From the IMG/VR virus record IMGVR_UViG_3300027868_000002, positions 1 through 50,198 of that record: a stretch of DNA of 50,198 bases; one strand, given 5' to 3'. The notes under the pieces are model-generated. The model made no database searches and was not told the DNA's origin. It was given only the letters and a program-made list of their open reading frames with translations. Positions 30,603-38,615 of this stretch are shown in pieces. Origin of the DNA: a virus. The stretch's first letter is position 1; every line of letters starts with the position of its first letter. The position numbers and the translations under genes were made by a program.

Positions 30603-31453
30603 TATTTAGCCCGATACCAATACCCTTTAGTTGGATGCCATCTCATAACCCTCATTATTCCATTTTCAAAGACATACTGAACACGGTTTCCATCTTCGTC
30701 TGTAGTTTCTACCGCAGTTCCAGGTTTGTCTCTGGCCTGTTGTGTGGCTTCATTCTGTCTAAACGCAGCTAATTGGCCCTCTGAAAGACTTGGCAAAGAA
30801 CTTCCTCCGCCGCCGCCTCCTCCACCTGTAGGCGTTGTGCCGCCTCCTGTCCCACCCGTTCCACCTTGAACACTTCCAGAAGCGTCTTGGCGATTAAAGT
30901 GTCTTGCAGGATCATTTAGTGGATTGTAATTTGTAGGCAAACCACTTCCACCGGAAATCATAGACTGGCCACCAGAACCAGCACCAGCCGCAGATGCCTG
31001 TGTTAAAGCGCTATAATCAGGGTATGGCTCTTGTATTCTTTCAAGAAATGATGCTTTGCCTAATTGAGCAGATGATAGTCGCTCCATCATTAGGTCTTCA
31101 AGTTTCAATCTTGCCGGAGCACCAACTTCTGCTTCCCATTTTCCAGGAATCCCAGCAGTTGTAGTAGTTCCATATAATCCAGAAGAAATCATACCTTGTG
31201 TTTCAGCACCAACATCTCTTGTCTTTTGTGCTCCCAATTGCTGCAAATAACTTTTACCAAAACTACCACCAGGGCCATATCTTGCTATAACTTCGTCAAA
31301 TATGGATTCTATTCGGCCCTGTCGTGCTTCATTAGCACTTCGGGCTTCTGCTCCCGCCGCCTTAAATCGTGCTTCCAGTCGTTTTTGTGATTGACTTTCA
31401 GCTTGAGCGGCAAACTTTTGTTTCAAATAAGGATTAGTTATATTAAGCGGCAT
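30602..31453 (-). CDS. Internal virion protein with Gly-rich linker, 283 aa
   Basis: An N-terminal helical half (residues 1-150, Ala/Arg/Glu-rich) is joined by a flexible Gly/Ser/Thr-rich linker (about 155-215, including a run of nine Gly) to a short C-terminal domain ending RWHPTKGYWYRAK. The start overlaps the nozzle stop, and ends overlap by one base on both sides. Probably a virion core or connector protein; not recognised in detail. Confidence 0.55.
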   Translation of the reverse strand: MPLNITNPYLKQKFAAQAESQSQKRLEARFKAAGAEARSANEARQGRIESIFDEVIARYGPGGSFGKSYLQQLGAQKTRDVGAETQGMISSGLYGTTTTAGIPGKWEAEVGAPARLKLEDLMMERLSSAQLGKASFLERIQEPYPDYSALTQASAAGAGSGGQSMISGGSGLPTNYNPLNDPARHFNRQDASGSVQGGTGGTGGGTTPTGGGGGGGGSSLPSLSEGQLAAFRQNEATQQARDKPGTAVETTDEDGNRVQYVFENGIMRVMRWHPTKGYWYRAK

Positions 31454-33546
31454 TACTTTACCCTTCCGGCAGGTTTTATGTCACCTGCAATACGATTAAT
31501 CGCCCATGTTTCGGACGCCGTTGAATTTGATAGTTTCAATCCTAAATGAGTTGACCTCATTCTTGTTCTTATTCTATTCTTCCTACCTGTACCACTTAGC
31601 GTTCCTGAAGCAAAGGCTGTTGCTCCATCTATTATATCTTCAAGAATAGTCTCAGCATCATCACCATTATATAATGAATAGCCCACACCATCTGTATCTG
31701 AAAACTCTCCACTTGCCGCACCACCGGCTAATTCAAATGTCAATGAGGTTAATTTGCCATATTTATCCACATCTTCGGACATTCTACTAATAGACCAAGT
31801 AACATAGCTTGATATAGCTGTATCCGAAGCACCTGAATCGTCATCTTTAGCCGTACTTACAAATTCACGTATATACCCATCATTACAACCAAATAACAAT
31901 CCCTTTGAATCTGAATCTGTTGCTTCATAATAAAATGAAGAAAATATCCCACAGGCAGTAGGGTAAGTCTCTGGATAAAACCCCTGAAGTTTAAGGTTGT
32001 AAAAATAATTCAAATTAGTCCCATCTGCCAAAGTGGTAATTGACACCAATACTCCATTTTCATCAGGGTCGTATGCCAATTTTATACGTTTAGTGTCTTG
32101 ATTAGGAGACCAATCTGATATTAAATTAGGAAGATGCAATTCACTTATATTCATCGGCTGTGAACGCCCTCCTTCCATCTTATAAATACCATTAGAACCA
32201 AAGAAATATAAGTTATATTGAGCATCCTTACACCATGAGTAATAGCCATAAACACCAGTATAATCAGCCTTCTCGCCCAATGACCCACCAAAGGCAGGGT
32301 CTCCATCTAACAGATGAATAGAGTCGGCACAACCAAATATGAGAAAATCATCACCATAAGGTATTAATGCTGTCACTGTATCACCAACATATCCGGCGTC
32401 AGTATTATTACCAGCAACAGCCGTAAGAGGGTCGGTAGATGAGTAAACCCAATTCCAGGGATTGCCCACTTTAGCCATATACCATTGATTAGGATAATTG
32501 GCATTGCCTGATAAGACCAATCTACCTCTATACATACAAACTAAAAAGGCAGTATCTGGCATTACACCAAAGGTAGAATCATTTCCAAATACAGTCCAAT
32601 CGTACCAATGTGGGGGGGCTGTTTCAGCAGCCGAAGTAGCAAATGAAATCGAATTACTATCATCATCAGTTCCGGTTACAGTCTCTCCACTTGAAAACGT
32701 CTCTGTTGTAGTTCTTTTGCCATAAATAGTACATGCTGCATCGACAGTAGTAGATGTGATGTAATCTACTATCATCTCTGCTCCAGATGTTCCGCCAGTT
32801 AAAACTGTACCAAAATCAGGAGGATGTGAGCCTACATCCGAAGTGGCTATCTTTGTGTTTTGAAAATCAGCAACTTTAAGATTAGTTTCATTAGCAATAA
32901 AGACTTTACCATAACCTTCAGTCATTGTAAGAAAGGACGATGTATCTATCTCACCAACAGAATCAGCCAATTGAGTCCAGCTTCCTGATAAGGATTTATA
33001 CCACAATTCACTTGAGCCTAAAGCGACCAAATACTTTGTTACGTATAAATCTGTGGAAGGCGGTAAATTAGCATTACCATATTCTTTGAAGTATAAATCC
33101 TTACTGGTCTGCTCTGTCCATGAGGAAAAATTACCCGTATACATTGTGCCGTCAGTATAAGTCGCAGAAGTAGAATCATATTCCCATTTGCAGAAGTTTG
33201 CCCCACCATACTGTGATTGGGCCACAATAGCATAAGTAGTGCCAGCAATAATGGTAGGCCCACTGGTGAAAGTAAAGGTACGTTCTTCATTGCTTGGGTC
33301 GGTTGGTAATGTATCTCCATCTGTAGTAGCGGTATCTAAAGCCGAGCCTGTAGGTTCTCCACCACTGGTAGCATAAATACCAACGGTAATTGTACCAGGA
33401 CTATTACTTCTACCTAAATTCAATATAACTGAAGTAATTTGATGAGTAACCGATGCTTGGAATGTTTGTGCAGTATAAGTGGTGCTACTTCCCATAGTAT
33501 ATCTGGCATCCATACCTGATGTGTATGATTCATAAAGAGTAGCCAT
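31453..33546 (-). CDS. Tail nozzle (beta-propeller) protein with N-terminal beta-sandwich
   Basis: 697 aa. Residues 1 to about 150 are a jelly-roll-like domain ('TAQTFQASVTHQITSVILNL...', 'GTTYAIVAQ'). From about 170 onward the chain has the propeller pattern of podovirus nozzle/stabilisation proteins (P22 gp10/T7 gp12 type): 'YGKVFIANE', 'YRGRLVLSGNANYPNQWYMA', 'VGDTVTALIPYGDDFLIFG', 'DSIHLLDGDP'. It should close the short tail and let DNA out. Its ATG overlaps the stop of the 77-aa gene upstream (TAATG), which looks like the missing N-terminal segment. Confidence 0.72.
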   Translation of the reverse strand: MATLYESYTSGMDARYTMGSSTTYTAQTFQASVTHQITSVILNLGRSNSPGTITVGIYATSGGEPTGSALDTATTDGDTLPTDPSNEERTFTFTSGPTIIAGTTYAIVAQSQYGGANFCKWEYDSTSATYTDGTMYTGNFSSWTEQTSKDLYFKEYGNANLPPSTDLYVTKYLVALGSSELWYKSLSGSWTQLADSVGEIDTSSFLTMTEGYGKVFIANETNLKVADFQNTKIATSDVGSHPPDFGTVLTGGTSGAEMIVDYITSTTVDAACTIYGKRTTTETFSSGETVTGTDDDSNSISFATSAAETAPPHWYDWTVFGNDSTFGVMPDTAFLVCMYRGRLVLSGNANYPNQWYMAKVGNPWNWVYSSTDPLTAVAGNNTDAGYVGDTVTALIPYGDDFLIFGCADSIHLLDGDPAFGGSLGEKADYTGVYGYYSWCKDAQYNLYFFGSNGIYKMEGGRSQPMNISELHLPNLISDWSPNQDTKRIKLAYDPDENGVLVSITTLADGTNLNYFYNLKLQGFYPETYPTACGIFSSFYYEATDSDSKGLLFGCNDGYIREFVSTAKDDDSGASDTAISSYVTWSISRMSEDVDKYGKLTSLTFELAGGAASGEFSDTDGVGYSLYNGDDAETILEDIIDGATAFASGTLSGTGRKNRIRTRMRSTHLGLKLSNSTASETWAINRIAGDIKPAGRVK

Positions 33547-33779
33547 TATGGTGACTCCACAACACTAACAGAACATATTGCAACAACTGGCCCTTCCAAG
33601 CTTGCTATTTGCTGTGAATAAGCCTTGTCCAACCCTGGTCTCTGGCCTAATCTGATTTTACTCTCCAGTGTATCAATAGGACGTACATTATTCATGTATG
33701 AAGAATACTCTTGTGGTGTTGATGCTACTTCAAACCCTTCGGAAAAACCACGAATAGGCGGCGGAAACTCTGTAGCCAT
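33546..33779 (-). CDS. Detached N-terminal segment of tail nozzle protein, 77 aa
   Basis: Reads FPPPIRGFSEGFEVASTPQE, then 'NNVRPIDTLESKIRLGQRPGLDKAYSQQI' and 'PVVAICSVSV'. In related phages this 'PP.RG...G......P....Y.NNVRP.D.l.gR.RlGQRPGL' stretch is the N-terminus of the nozzle/tail protein itself. Here a stop and a new ATG (overlapping TAATG) separate it from the main chain, so the nozzle appears split into two coupled genes. Confidence 0.65.
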   Translation of the reverse strand: MATEFPPPIRGFSEGFEVASTPQEYSSYMNNVRPIDTLESKIRLGQRPGLDKAYSQQIASLEGPVVAICSVSVVESP

Positions 33780-34027
33780 TATTTTTTCCTCTTATACTTC
33801 GACCGTTTAGCTCCCATTCTTTCCAATTCGGCATCACTAAGTCCCGACCTCTTTAATCGAGATGCAGTAGTTTCTCTTTTAATGCCCTTGAAATACACAC
33901 TTTCTGATTTTTTAGACTTCAAATCAGTTCGCCAATGCTTGAATGGGGTAGGCTTCCTTCCTGCTGCCAATTCTTTCTTCGCATATTTTTGCCAACTTTT
34001 ATGCCGTTTAATATAATCACTTGCCAT
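33779..34027 (-). CDS. Basic structural protein, 82 aa
   Basis: ATG at 34027; no strong SD, but its stop overlaps the next start by one base. Very basic (34% or more Lys/Arg in stretches such as KKELAAGRKPTPFKHWRTDL; SGLSDAELERMGAKRSKYKRKK), with a short predicted helix-turn-helix at the C-terminus. Probably binds packaged DNA or acts as a head-tail linker. Not recognised. Confidence 0.55.
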   Translation of the reverse strand: MASDYIKRHKSWQKYAKKELAAGRKPTPFKHWRTDLKSKKSESVYFKGIKRETTASRLKRSGLSDAELERMGAKRSKYKRKK

Positions 34028-34029
34028 TT

Positions 34030-34350
34030 TTATCCTCGGAAATATAGAATATCTACTGTATCGCCATCAGTTCCACCATAGAAATACAAACTGGATACGT
34101 CATCAATAGGAATCCATAGAGGGCCACCAGCATCAGCGTCATTTATTTCTATTCCAGTCGAATCGGTACAAGCAGCACCAATCTGTATTCGTGTGGCAGA
34201 CGTATTGCCACTACTTGGAGACACATAACACCCAGCACAAGGAAGTGAAGTTCCTCCGTTACCCTGCCCTACATTAGAGGCAATAGTAACTCTGGAGCTA
34301 CCTCCTGTACGCCTTATTGTGCTACCAGATGAACCATTATAATTTGACAT
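34030..34350 (-). CDS. Virion surface protein, 106 aa
   Basis: ATG behind TTGGAGGATAAT. Ser/Gly/Thr-rich and beta-rich, ending 'PLWIPIDDVSSLYFYGGTDGDTVDILYFRG', a fold often found in small decoration or head proteins of metagenomic phages. Has one CxxC (LPCAGCYV). Role from position only. Confidence 0.55.
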   Translation of the reverse strand: MSNYNGSSGSTIRRTGGSSRVTIASNVGQGNGGTSLPCAGCYVSPSSGNTSATRIQIGAACTDSTGIEINDADAGGPLWIPIDDVSSLYFYGGTDGDTVDILYFRG

Positions 34351-34365
34351 TATTATCCTCCAATC

Positions 34366-34737
34366 TTATGTAGCGCTTGAATTCACTAACGCCCATCCCA
34401 ATGTCTCACCATGCCACACAAATTCATTATATCCACCGGCAGCAGTTAATTGAGTGCCATTGTCACCAGTGCTGGATGTAACATCCACAGTCTCAGTACC
34501 ACCTTCTGTCTCAAAAATTACTAAACAACGCTGATCATAATAATAACCATCAGGCAGAGTAATTGTAAGGCTGTAAGTAGATGTGGTTGTTACTCTAATC
34601 ACACGGTCGATGACAAAACCATCTGTTGCACGGCCAGTCTTGGCTGTATAAGTTATTTTGCCCGAAGCTGTAGTAAAGTGCTTTACTCTTTGGGTCACAC
34701 CAAAGTCGTCACGGGCTAAGAAATTTTCTGAAGCCAT
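34366..34737 (-). CDS. Virion structural protein, 123 aa
   Basis: Start ATG behind GAAAGGAAAAAACAA. All-beta, with 'TGRATDGFVIDRVIRVTTTS', 'LTITLPDGYYYDQRCLVIFE' and 'NEFVWHGETLGWALVNSS'. This small beta-barrel pattern is common in phage virion genes. No enzyme motif; probably a head or tail accessory protein. Confidence 0.55.
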   Translation of the reverse strand: MASENFLARDDFGVTQRVKHFTTASGKITYTAKTGRATDGFVIDRVIRVTTTSTYSLTITLPDGYYYDQRCLVIFETEGGTETVDVTSSTGDNGTQLTAAGGYNEFVWHGETLGWALVNSSAT

Positions 34738-34756
34738 TTGTTTTTTCCTTTCATTA

Positions 34757-35518
34757 CTAAGTTAAATCAGTATCATAAACATTCAAATTTGCCCTATCAC
34801 TTCGGGCTTTACTTTCAGTACATCTGTCAACATACAGATTACCGATAATCACATTATCATAATCTTTACTTGAATCTATCATAATTAAATCTTGTATTAA
34901 TTTATTGGCCAATTGAGTGTGTGTTCCTAAATTATTGTCATTCTCTTGTTCCGCTATGGCCAAACAGCTTTCCAAAATAGCCTCAGATGATTTGACACCA
35001 CCGGCTAAAAAGTCAGATGTATTCTCAGGCTTGAGCGGGTCTGATTTGTAATAAAACTGAATTGGGTATGAACTATCCGGCTCTGGATAAAACCATATTT
35101 CATCCACATTACCTACTGACGGGTCATCAGTAGAAGTTACTATAGCAAAGTAGTATGGCGCATAATTAACTACACCAGCGGCGCGAAGATTCATCATATT
35201 CTCAGGTGTGGTTCTGGCCATTTGTTTGAAGTTTTCATCATCACCGTATGTTGGGTCAGTGATTATGGATGAGAAATCTTCCGGCAATTGGTATCGCCAT
35301 TTTCCATCAAGAAGGTTCATGCTATGCAGCGGCCTTAAAAACGACCACTCATAATAATCACCTGTTCTTATATCAACCGGATAGAGGAATTGTCTGTATC
35401 CTCTAATAGTCATTTCTTTTACAGTTTCAAGTTGGTCGCCAACAGGCTCTCTTCCCCAACCTAAAAATTTACTAACAGCCTTGTAAATATCAGAATATGT
35501 TAAGTGTAATGTCGCCAT
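34757..35518 (-). CDS. Head-tail adaptor, copy 2, 253 aa
   Basis: It starts 'LTYSDIYKAVSKFLGWGREP', continues 'KEMTIRGYRQFLYPVDIRTG', 'YEWSFLRPL' and 'YQLPEDFSSII', the pattern of podovirus adaptor/tail tubular A-type proteins, and ends with a helical region (EAILESCLAIAEQENDNNL). It is clearly a paralogue of the gene just upstream (35518-36240). It forms the ring between portal and nozzle by family and position. ATG overlaps the upstream stop. Confidence 0.68.
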   Translation of the reverse strand: MATLHLTYSDIYKAVSKFLGWGREPVGDQLETVKEMTIRGYRQFLYPVDIRTGDYYEWSFLRPLHSMNLLDGKWRYQLPEDFSSIITDPTYGDDENFKQMARTTPENMMNLRAAGVVNYAPYYFAIVTSTDDPSVGNVDEIWFYPEPDSSYPIQFYYKSDPLKPENTSDFLAGGVKSSEAILESCLAIAEQENDNNLGTHTQLANKLIQDLIMIDSSKDYDNVIIGNLYVDRCTESKARSDRANLNVYDTDLT

Positions 35519-36240
35519 TATTTATCCATCCTAAAGCTTGGCACAAACAGTTTATTATCAGAATCAGATTCATTGGAATTAGGAAAGTAAGAACTATCGT
35601 AGTCGATAAATGAGCTTATCATTTCCTTTGCCTTTGTAGCATGTATTTCCAACGCATCATCCATCTGCAATTCGGCCTCAGCCAACGCACATTCCAAAAT
35701 AACTTCAGAAGCTAAAGCGCCACCAACAAACAATTCAGCATCAGCCGTTGGTTTAGCTGGTTCAAATATATAGTCGTATTTATAAGTATATACGGCATCA
35801 GGTGGGCTGTGAAACCAAGCGTAATATGGCGCTATAACTGTGACATCATAATCGCCCATATTAATTGCGTAATACTCAGGAACATCGTTGGCCACAGATT
35901 TACTGCGCAAAGCCCGTAACTGAGACATATTGATTTTTACAGGATTGTCTTTGTTTTCGCCGTTGTCAAACTTAAAGCCAGATATTAGACCAATCAAGTC
36001 TGTTGGTAAACTATAGGATGCTGTGCCTATAGCAGTATTTAATGTCCCTGTTTTCCGCAGAAAACTCCACACGTAAATTTTATTGGTCTCAAGTATAACT
36101 GGAAATAAGAATCTTCTATAGCCACGATACACTAAATCTTTAGCTGTAGTTAATTCAGCACCAGTTGGTGAACTGCCAGTACCTAAAAACTCACTAACCT
36201 TACCATATAAATCTGAGAAAGCAAGCTGTAGTGTTGCCAT
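35518..36240 (-). CDS. Head-tail adaptor, copy 1, 240 aa
   Basis: The N-terminus 'LAFSDLYGKVSEFLGTGSSP' and 'VYRGYRRFLFPVI', 'YVWSFLRK', 'ASYSLPTDLIGLI' match the paralogue at 34757 position by position, as does 'EVILECALAEAELQMDD'. Two tandem adaptors may stack as separate rings or form a mixed ring. ATG behind TAGAGGGTAGATA. Structural role inferred from family and place. Confidence 0.68.
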   Translation of the reverse strand: MATLQLAFSDLYGKVSEFLGTGSSPTGAELTTAKDLVYRGYRRFLFPVILETNKIYVWSFLRKTGTLNTAIGTASYSLPTDLIGLISGFKFDNGENKDNPVKINMSQLRALRSKSVANDVPEYYAINMGDYDVTVIAPYYAWFHSPPDAVYTYKYDYIFEPAKPTADAELFVGGALASEVILECALAEAELQMDDALEIHATKAKEMISSFIDYDSSYFPNSNESDSDNKLFVPSFRMDK

Positions 36241-36255
36241 TATCTACCCTCTATT

Positions 36256-36627
36256 TTACGTTGTGCCTGTGACAAGATATTCGTACTTAGGCGTCTGCCC
36301 AGATTCGCCTTTGACATACACGGTTCCAGCCGGATAAGTAATCACAACAGGTATGCCAGCCGCCTTAGCCGTTTGGTCTGCATCAAATGAACTTACAAAA
36401 TCACAGTCTATATCAACATCATAGTCAACTGCGTATAAAACAATAGCTGTTACTGTTGATACATCACCCAAGTCTAAGGCTTCTGCCGTATCAGCGGTTG
36501 CTATAGTACGATACATGTGTGCTTCTGCCGTTGGTGTAGTCTCATCAGTGCCTTTTTTTATAAAAGATATTTCTTCGCCTAAACCAGTTAGTTTAGCAAT
36601 TATATTAACATCAAATGATGCTGCCAT
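36256..36627 (-). CDS. Virion protein, 123 aa
   Basis: Start ATG 36627 (MAASFDVNIIAKL) has GAAAGGACGTAAC upstream; a start five codons earlier lacks one. All-beta with 'EAHMYRTIATADTAEALDLG', a segment found in small head/tail proteins of tailed phages. A strong hairpin lies just upstream (36647-36678). No enzyme motif. Confidence 0.55.
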   Translation of the reverse strand: MAASFDVNIIAKLTGLGEEISFIKKGTDETTPTAEAHMYRTIATADTAEALDLGDVSTVTAIVLYAVDYDVDIDCDFVSSFDADQTAKAAGIPVVITYPAGTVYVKGESGQTPKYEYLVTGTT

Positions 36628-36646
36628 GTTACGTCCTTTCAAAATG

Positions 36647-36678
36647 GTAACAAAGGGAAGTCCATTTCCCTCTGTTAC
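36647..36678 (-). promoter_or_regulatory. Strong hairpin before a late gene
   Basis: GTAACAAAGGGAA (36647-36659) pairs with TTCCCTCTGTTAC (36666-36678): 13 bp with one mismatch, 6-nt loop. In the minus direction it is followed by CATTTTG and the SD of the 36627 gene. The T-run is too short for a standard terminator; RNA processing or transcript stabilisation is possible. Confidence 0.5.
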
Positions 36679-36712
36679 TCAGGAGACAAGAAGCTTACTT
36701 GCCCATCTCCAA

Positions 36713-36922
36713 TTATTCTGATGTTTCAGTTTCTTCTTTTAATGTTTCTTCCAAATCTCTAATATCTTTCTCCAACTTAAATGACAACTTAACTCTGCCA
36801 GAAATTATTCCCATTGTCTGCCTTATGTCGTCATGTTCAGAGCGAGTCAAAGGCGGGCTGATACATCTTGCCAATAAGCTATCAATTTGCTGCAAATCAT
36901 TTAACAAATCTTTCTCATTCAT
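36713..36922 (-). CDS. Helical hypothetical protein, 69 aa
   Basis: ATG behind TTAGGGGACAAGAA. Helical throughout (MNEKDLLNDLQQIDSLLARC and a charged C-terminal helix ending EETLKEETETSE), so probably a dimer or bundle. Located between capsid-linked genes and the adaptors. Not recognised. Confidence 0.55.
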   Translation of the reverse strand: MNEKDLLNDLQQIDSLLARCISPPLTRSEHDDIRQTMGIISGRVKLSFKLEKDIRDLEETLKEETETSE

Positions 36923-36932
36923 TTCTTGTCCC

Positions 36933-37118
36933 CTAACTATCCACTTTAATTTCTACTTTTAACGTGCTTTCGCCATTGGCCAACCAACTAAGGATAGCCG
37001 CATTTTCTTGGCCAAGATTAATTCCACAAATTGTCACAGTGTCATTATCATTATTAGTATGTAAATGCACACATGATGGTTCTGCTGTAAATTCACAAGT
37101 CTCACCAATTTCCGGCAT
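36933..37118 (-). CDS. Small virion-region protein, 61 aa (paralogue of 37121)
   Basis: ATG behind AGTGAGGAATAGAC. Aligns with the neighbour at 37121: both start MP.I, then C.FT..P..V..H..NN, and both end 'AA.L.WL.NG...L...IK'. A small beta-rich domain with a helix. Tandem duplication. Function unknown. Confidence 0.55.
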   Translation of the reverse strand: MPEIGETCEFTAEPSCVHLHTNNDNDTVTICGINLGQENAAILSWLANGESTLKVEIKVDS

Positions 37119-37120
37119 GT

Positions 37121-37312
37121 CTATTCCTCACTTACCTTTTTAATTCTTATCTCTAAGTCATCATTTCCGTTTAACAGCCACGCTAAAGTAGCGGCGTCAC
37201 TTTGAGTTATGGTTATACTACTAACACCTAATTCGCTGCCGTTATTCCTTGCATGAAATACAACATGAGCCGGACTGATAGTGAATTTACATACTTTATC
37301 AATGTTCGGCAT
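37121..37312 (-). CDS. Small virion-region protein, 63 aa (paralogue of 36933)
   Basis: Same pattern as the 36933 gene (MPNIDKVCKFTISPAHVVFH ...). Its ATG lies 20 bases after the stem of a terminator-like hairpin and has no recognisable SD, only a U-rich leader (TTTATTTTTG). Translation by another route or a weak start is likely. Function unknown. Confidence 0.55.
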   Translation of the reverse strand: MPNIDKVCKFTISPAHVVFHARNNGSELGVSSITITQSDAATLAWLLNGNDDLEIRIKKVSEE

Positions 37313-37318
37313 AATTAC

Positions 37319-37360
37319 TTTTCAAAAATAAAGATAGCCCCACCAAATGGAAGGGCTATC
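37319..37360 (-). terminator. Rho-independent terminator, minus strand
   Basis: GATAGCCC (37333-37340) pairs with GGGCTATC (37353-37360), 12-nt loop; in the minus direction the stem is followed by TTTATTTTTG. It sits directly after the decoration-like gene (ends 37377), so it probably lowers expression of everything downstream relative to capsid genes. Confidence 0.8.
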
Positions 37361-37376
37361 CTCATACGTCTTTATA

Positions 37377-38585
37377 TTAAGGAATACTATCAACGGCAAT
37401 CAGATAAAAGGTACTTCCACCAAGAACAATCGGAATTACTTTATCATTGGTATCAACAGTAACATCACCAGTACATGCAGCATAATCAACAGCATCAGAC
37501 TCGATGTTGAATAAATTAACAAAGCCATGATCCGCAGCATCTTTATCGATACGGAATACAGTATTCATAGCAGTATTAATTGTTCCACGTGTACGAAGTC
37601 GCATACCAAATTCCTCAGTGGCAGCAGTACCTTCACGGTTGATTGCAACATCTAAACCACCGAAGTAGGATTTAGTACCAGACGTTAAATCCTGCGCGTC
37701 AATTTGACATGCGATACCATTGGTAATATTTCCACTACCTGATTTCAACGAAATTGAAATATTAGCACCATAGATATGACCAAGTGTTCCGGCACTTCTA
37801 TTGCTTATAGAACAATTGATACCTCTATAAGTGTAGTTAGTGTCGTTTTGAGCATAGTTGCTGCCAGAAACATGCAGATAAGCACTATAACCATCGCCTG
37901 TAGTATCATAAGCTGCGGCCTTATCACCAGACAACTCTAACAAATAAGTTTGTGCGGCAGTTGTGCCGACAAAGAGGTTATCACCATCAATCTTTACGCC
38001 ATACTCACGACCACTTGTAGCAGAAGAACGTACTGGCGCAAAATAACCATTAGTAGCCGTAATTTGCTGTCCTGTACGTGACAATCTTGCAAGAGCAATG
38101 CCGTTGGTACTTGAACGGTCAACAGTTTCCTCTACTGTTGCACACGGTACTGGAGTGCCATCACCAGTAACAGCCTGTAGAATGTAAGAATCATCGGTAA
38201 TACCAAGTGACTGCCCAATAGTACAGTCTTTATTGGTATAAACAGGAATACAAGCACCATTTGGAATATAAATATCAACAGCACCAGGGCCAGTAAAACC
38301 ATTTGAATGGCCCACTACAACACCAGCAAGCCACTGTAAGTTGGCCGTAGCTGGCTTTTCAACTCTAATAAACTTACCTTCATTCTGAGAACCTTCTGCC
38401 GTAGTCCCGCTTTCCGTTATCGAAGACGCGGTAGATGTAGCATCAACACTACTAACACCCATCCAGTTGTCCGTTGTATCTTGATTATAGCACAACGCAT
38501 AACCCTGGTAGATGGTATCGCTACCTTCGTAGTAAACGGTAATGGCCTCAGACTTCGGGTCTAAACCCCATGTAGGAAAACCCAT
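37377..38585 (-). CDS. Decoration/capsid-associated protein, 402 aa
   Basis: It follows the capsid gene by 30 bases, the usual place of a head decoration protein. Residues 1 to about 170 are a beta domain with 'EGSDTIYQGYALCYNQDTTD' and 'LAGVVVGHSNGFTGPGAVDI' (parvate decoration-like). Residues about 190-400 are a second, Gly/Ser/Asn-rich beta module with fibre-like repeats ('GKSYFGGLDVAI' type). It may project from the capsid. ATG behind AAAGGTAAGGTAAATA. A strong terminator follows. Confidence 0.62.
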   Translation of the reverse strand: MGFPTWGLDPKSEAITVYYEGSDTIYQGYALCYNQDTTDNWMGVSSVDATSTASSITESGTTAEGSQNEGKFIRVEKPATANLQWLAGVVVGHSNGFTGPGAVDIYIPNGACIPVYTNKDCTIGQSLGITDDSYILQAVTGDGTPVPCATVEETVDRSSTNGIALARLSRTGQQITATNGYFAPVRSSATSGREYGVKIDGDNLFVGTTAAQTYLLELSGDKAAAYDTTGDGYSAYLHVSGSNYAQNDTNYTYRGINCSISNRSAGTLGHIYGANISISLKSGSGNITNGIACQIDAQDLTSGTKSYFGGLDVAINREGTAATEEFGMRLRTRGTINTAMNTVFRIDKDAADHGFVNLFNIESDAVDYAACTGDVTVDTNDKVIPIVLGGSTFYLIAVDSIP

Positions 38586-38615
38586 ATTATTTACCTTACC
38601 TTTCTTTTATATTAA

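Noticed and set aside
28274-33546. Diversity-generating retroelement acting on tail genes
   Set aside because: No reverse transcriptase or template repeat was seen anywhere in the genome; Thr/Gly-rich repeats in tail proteins explain the look.
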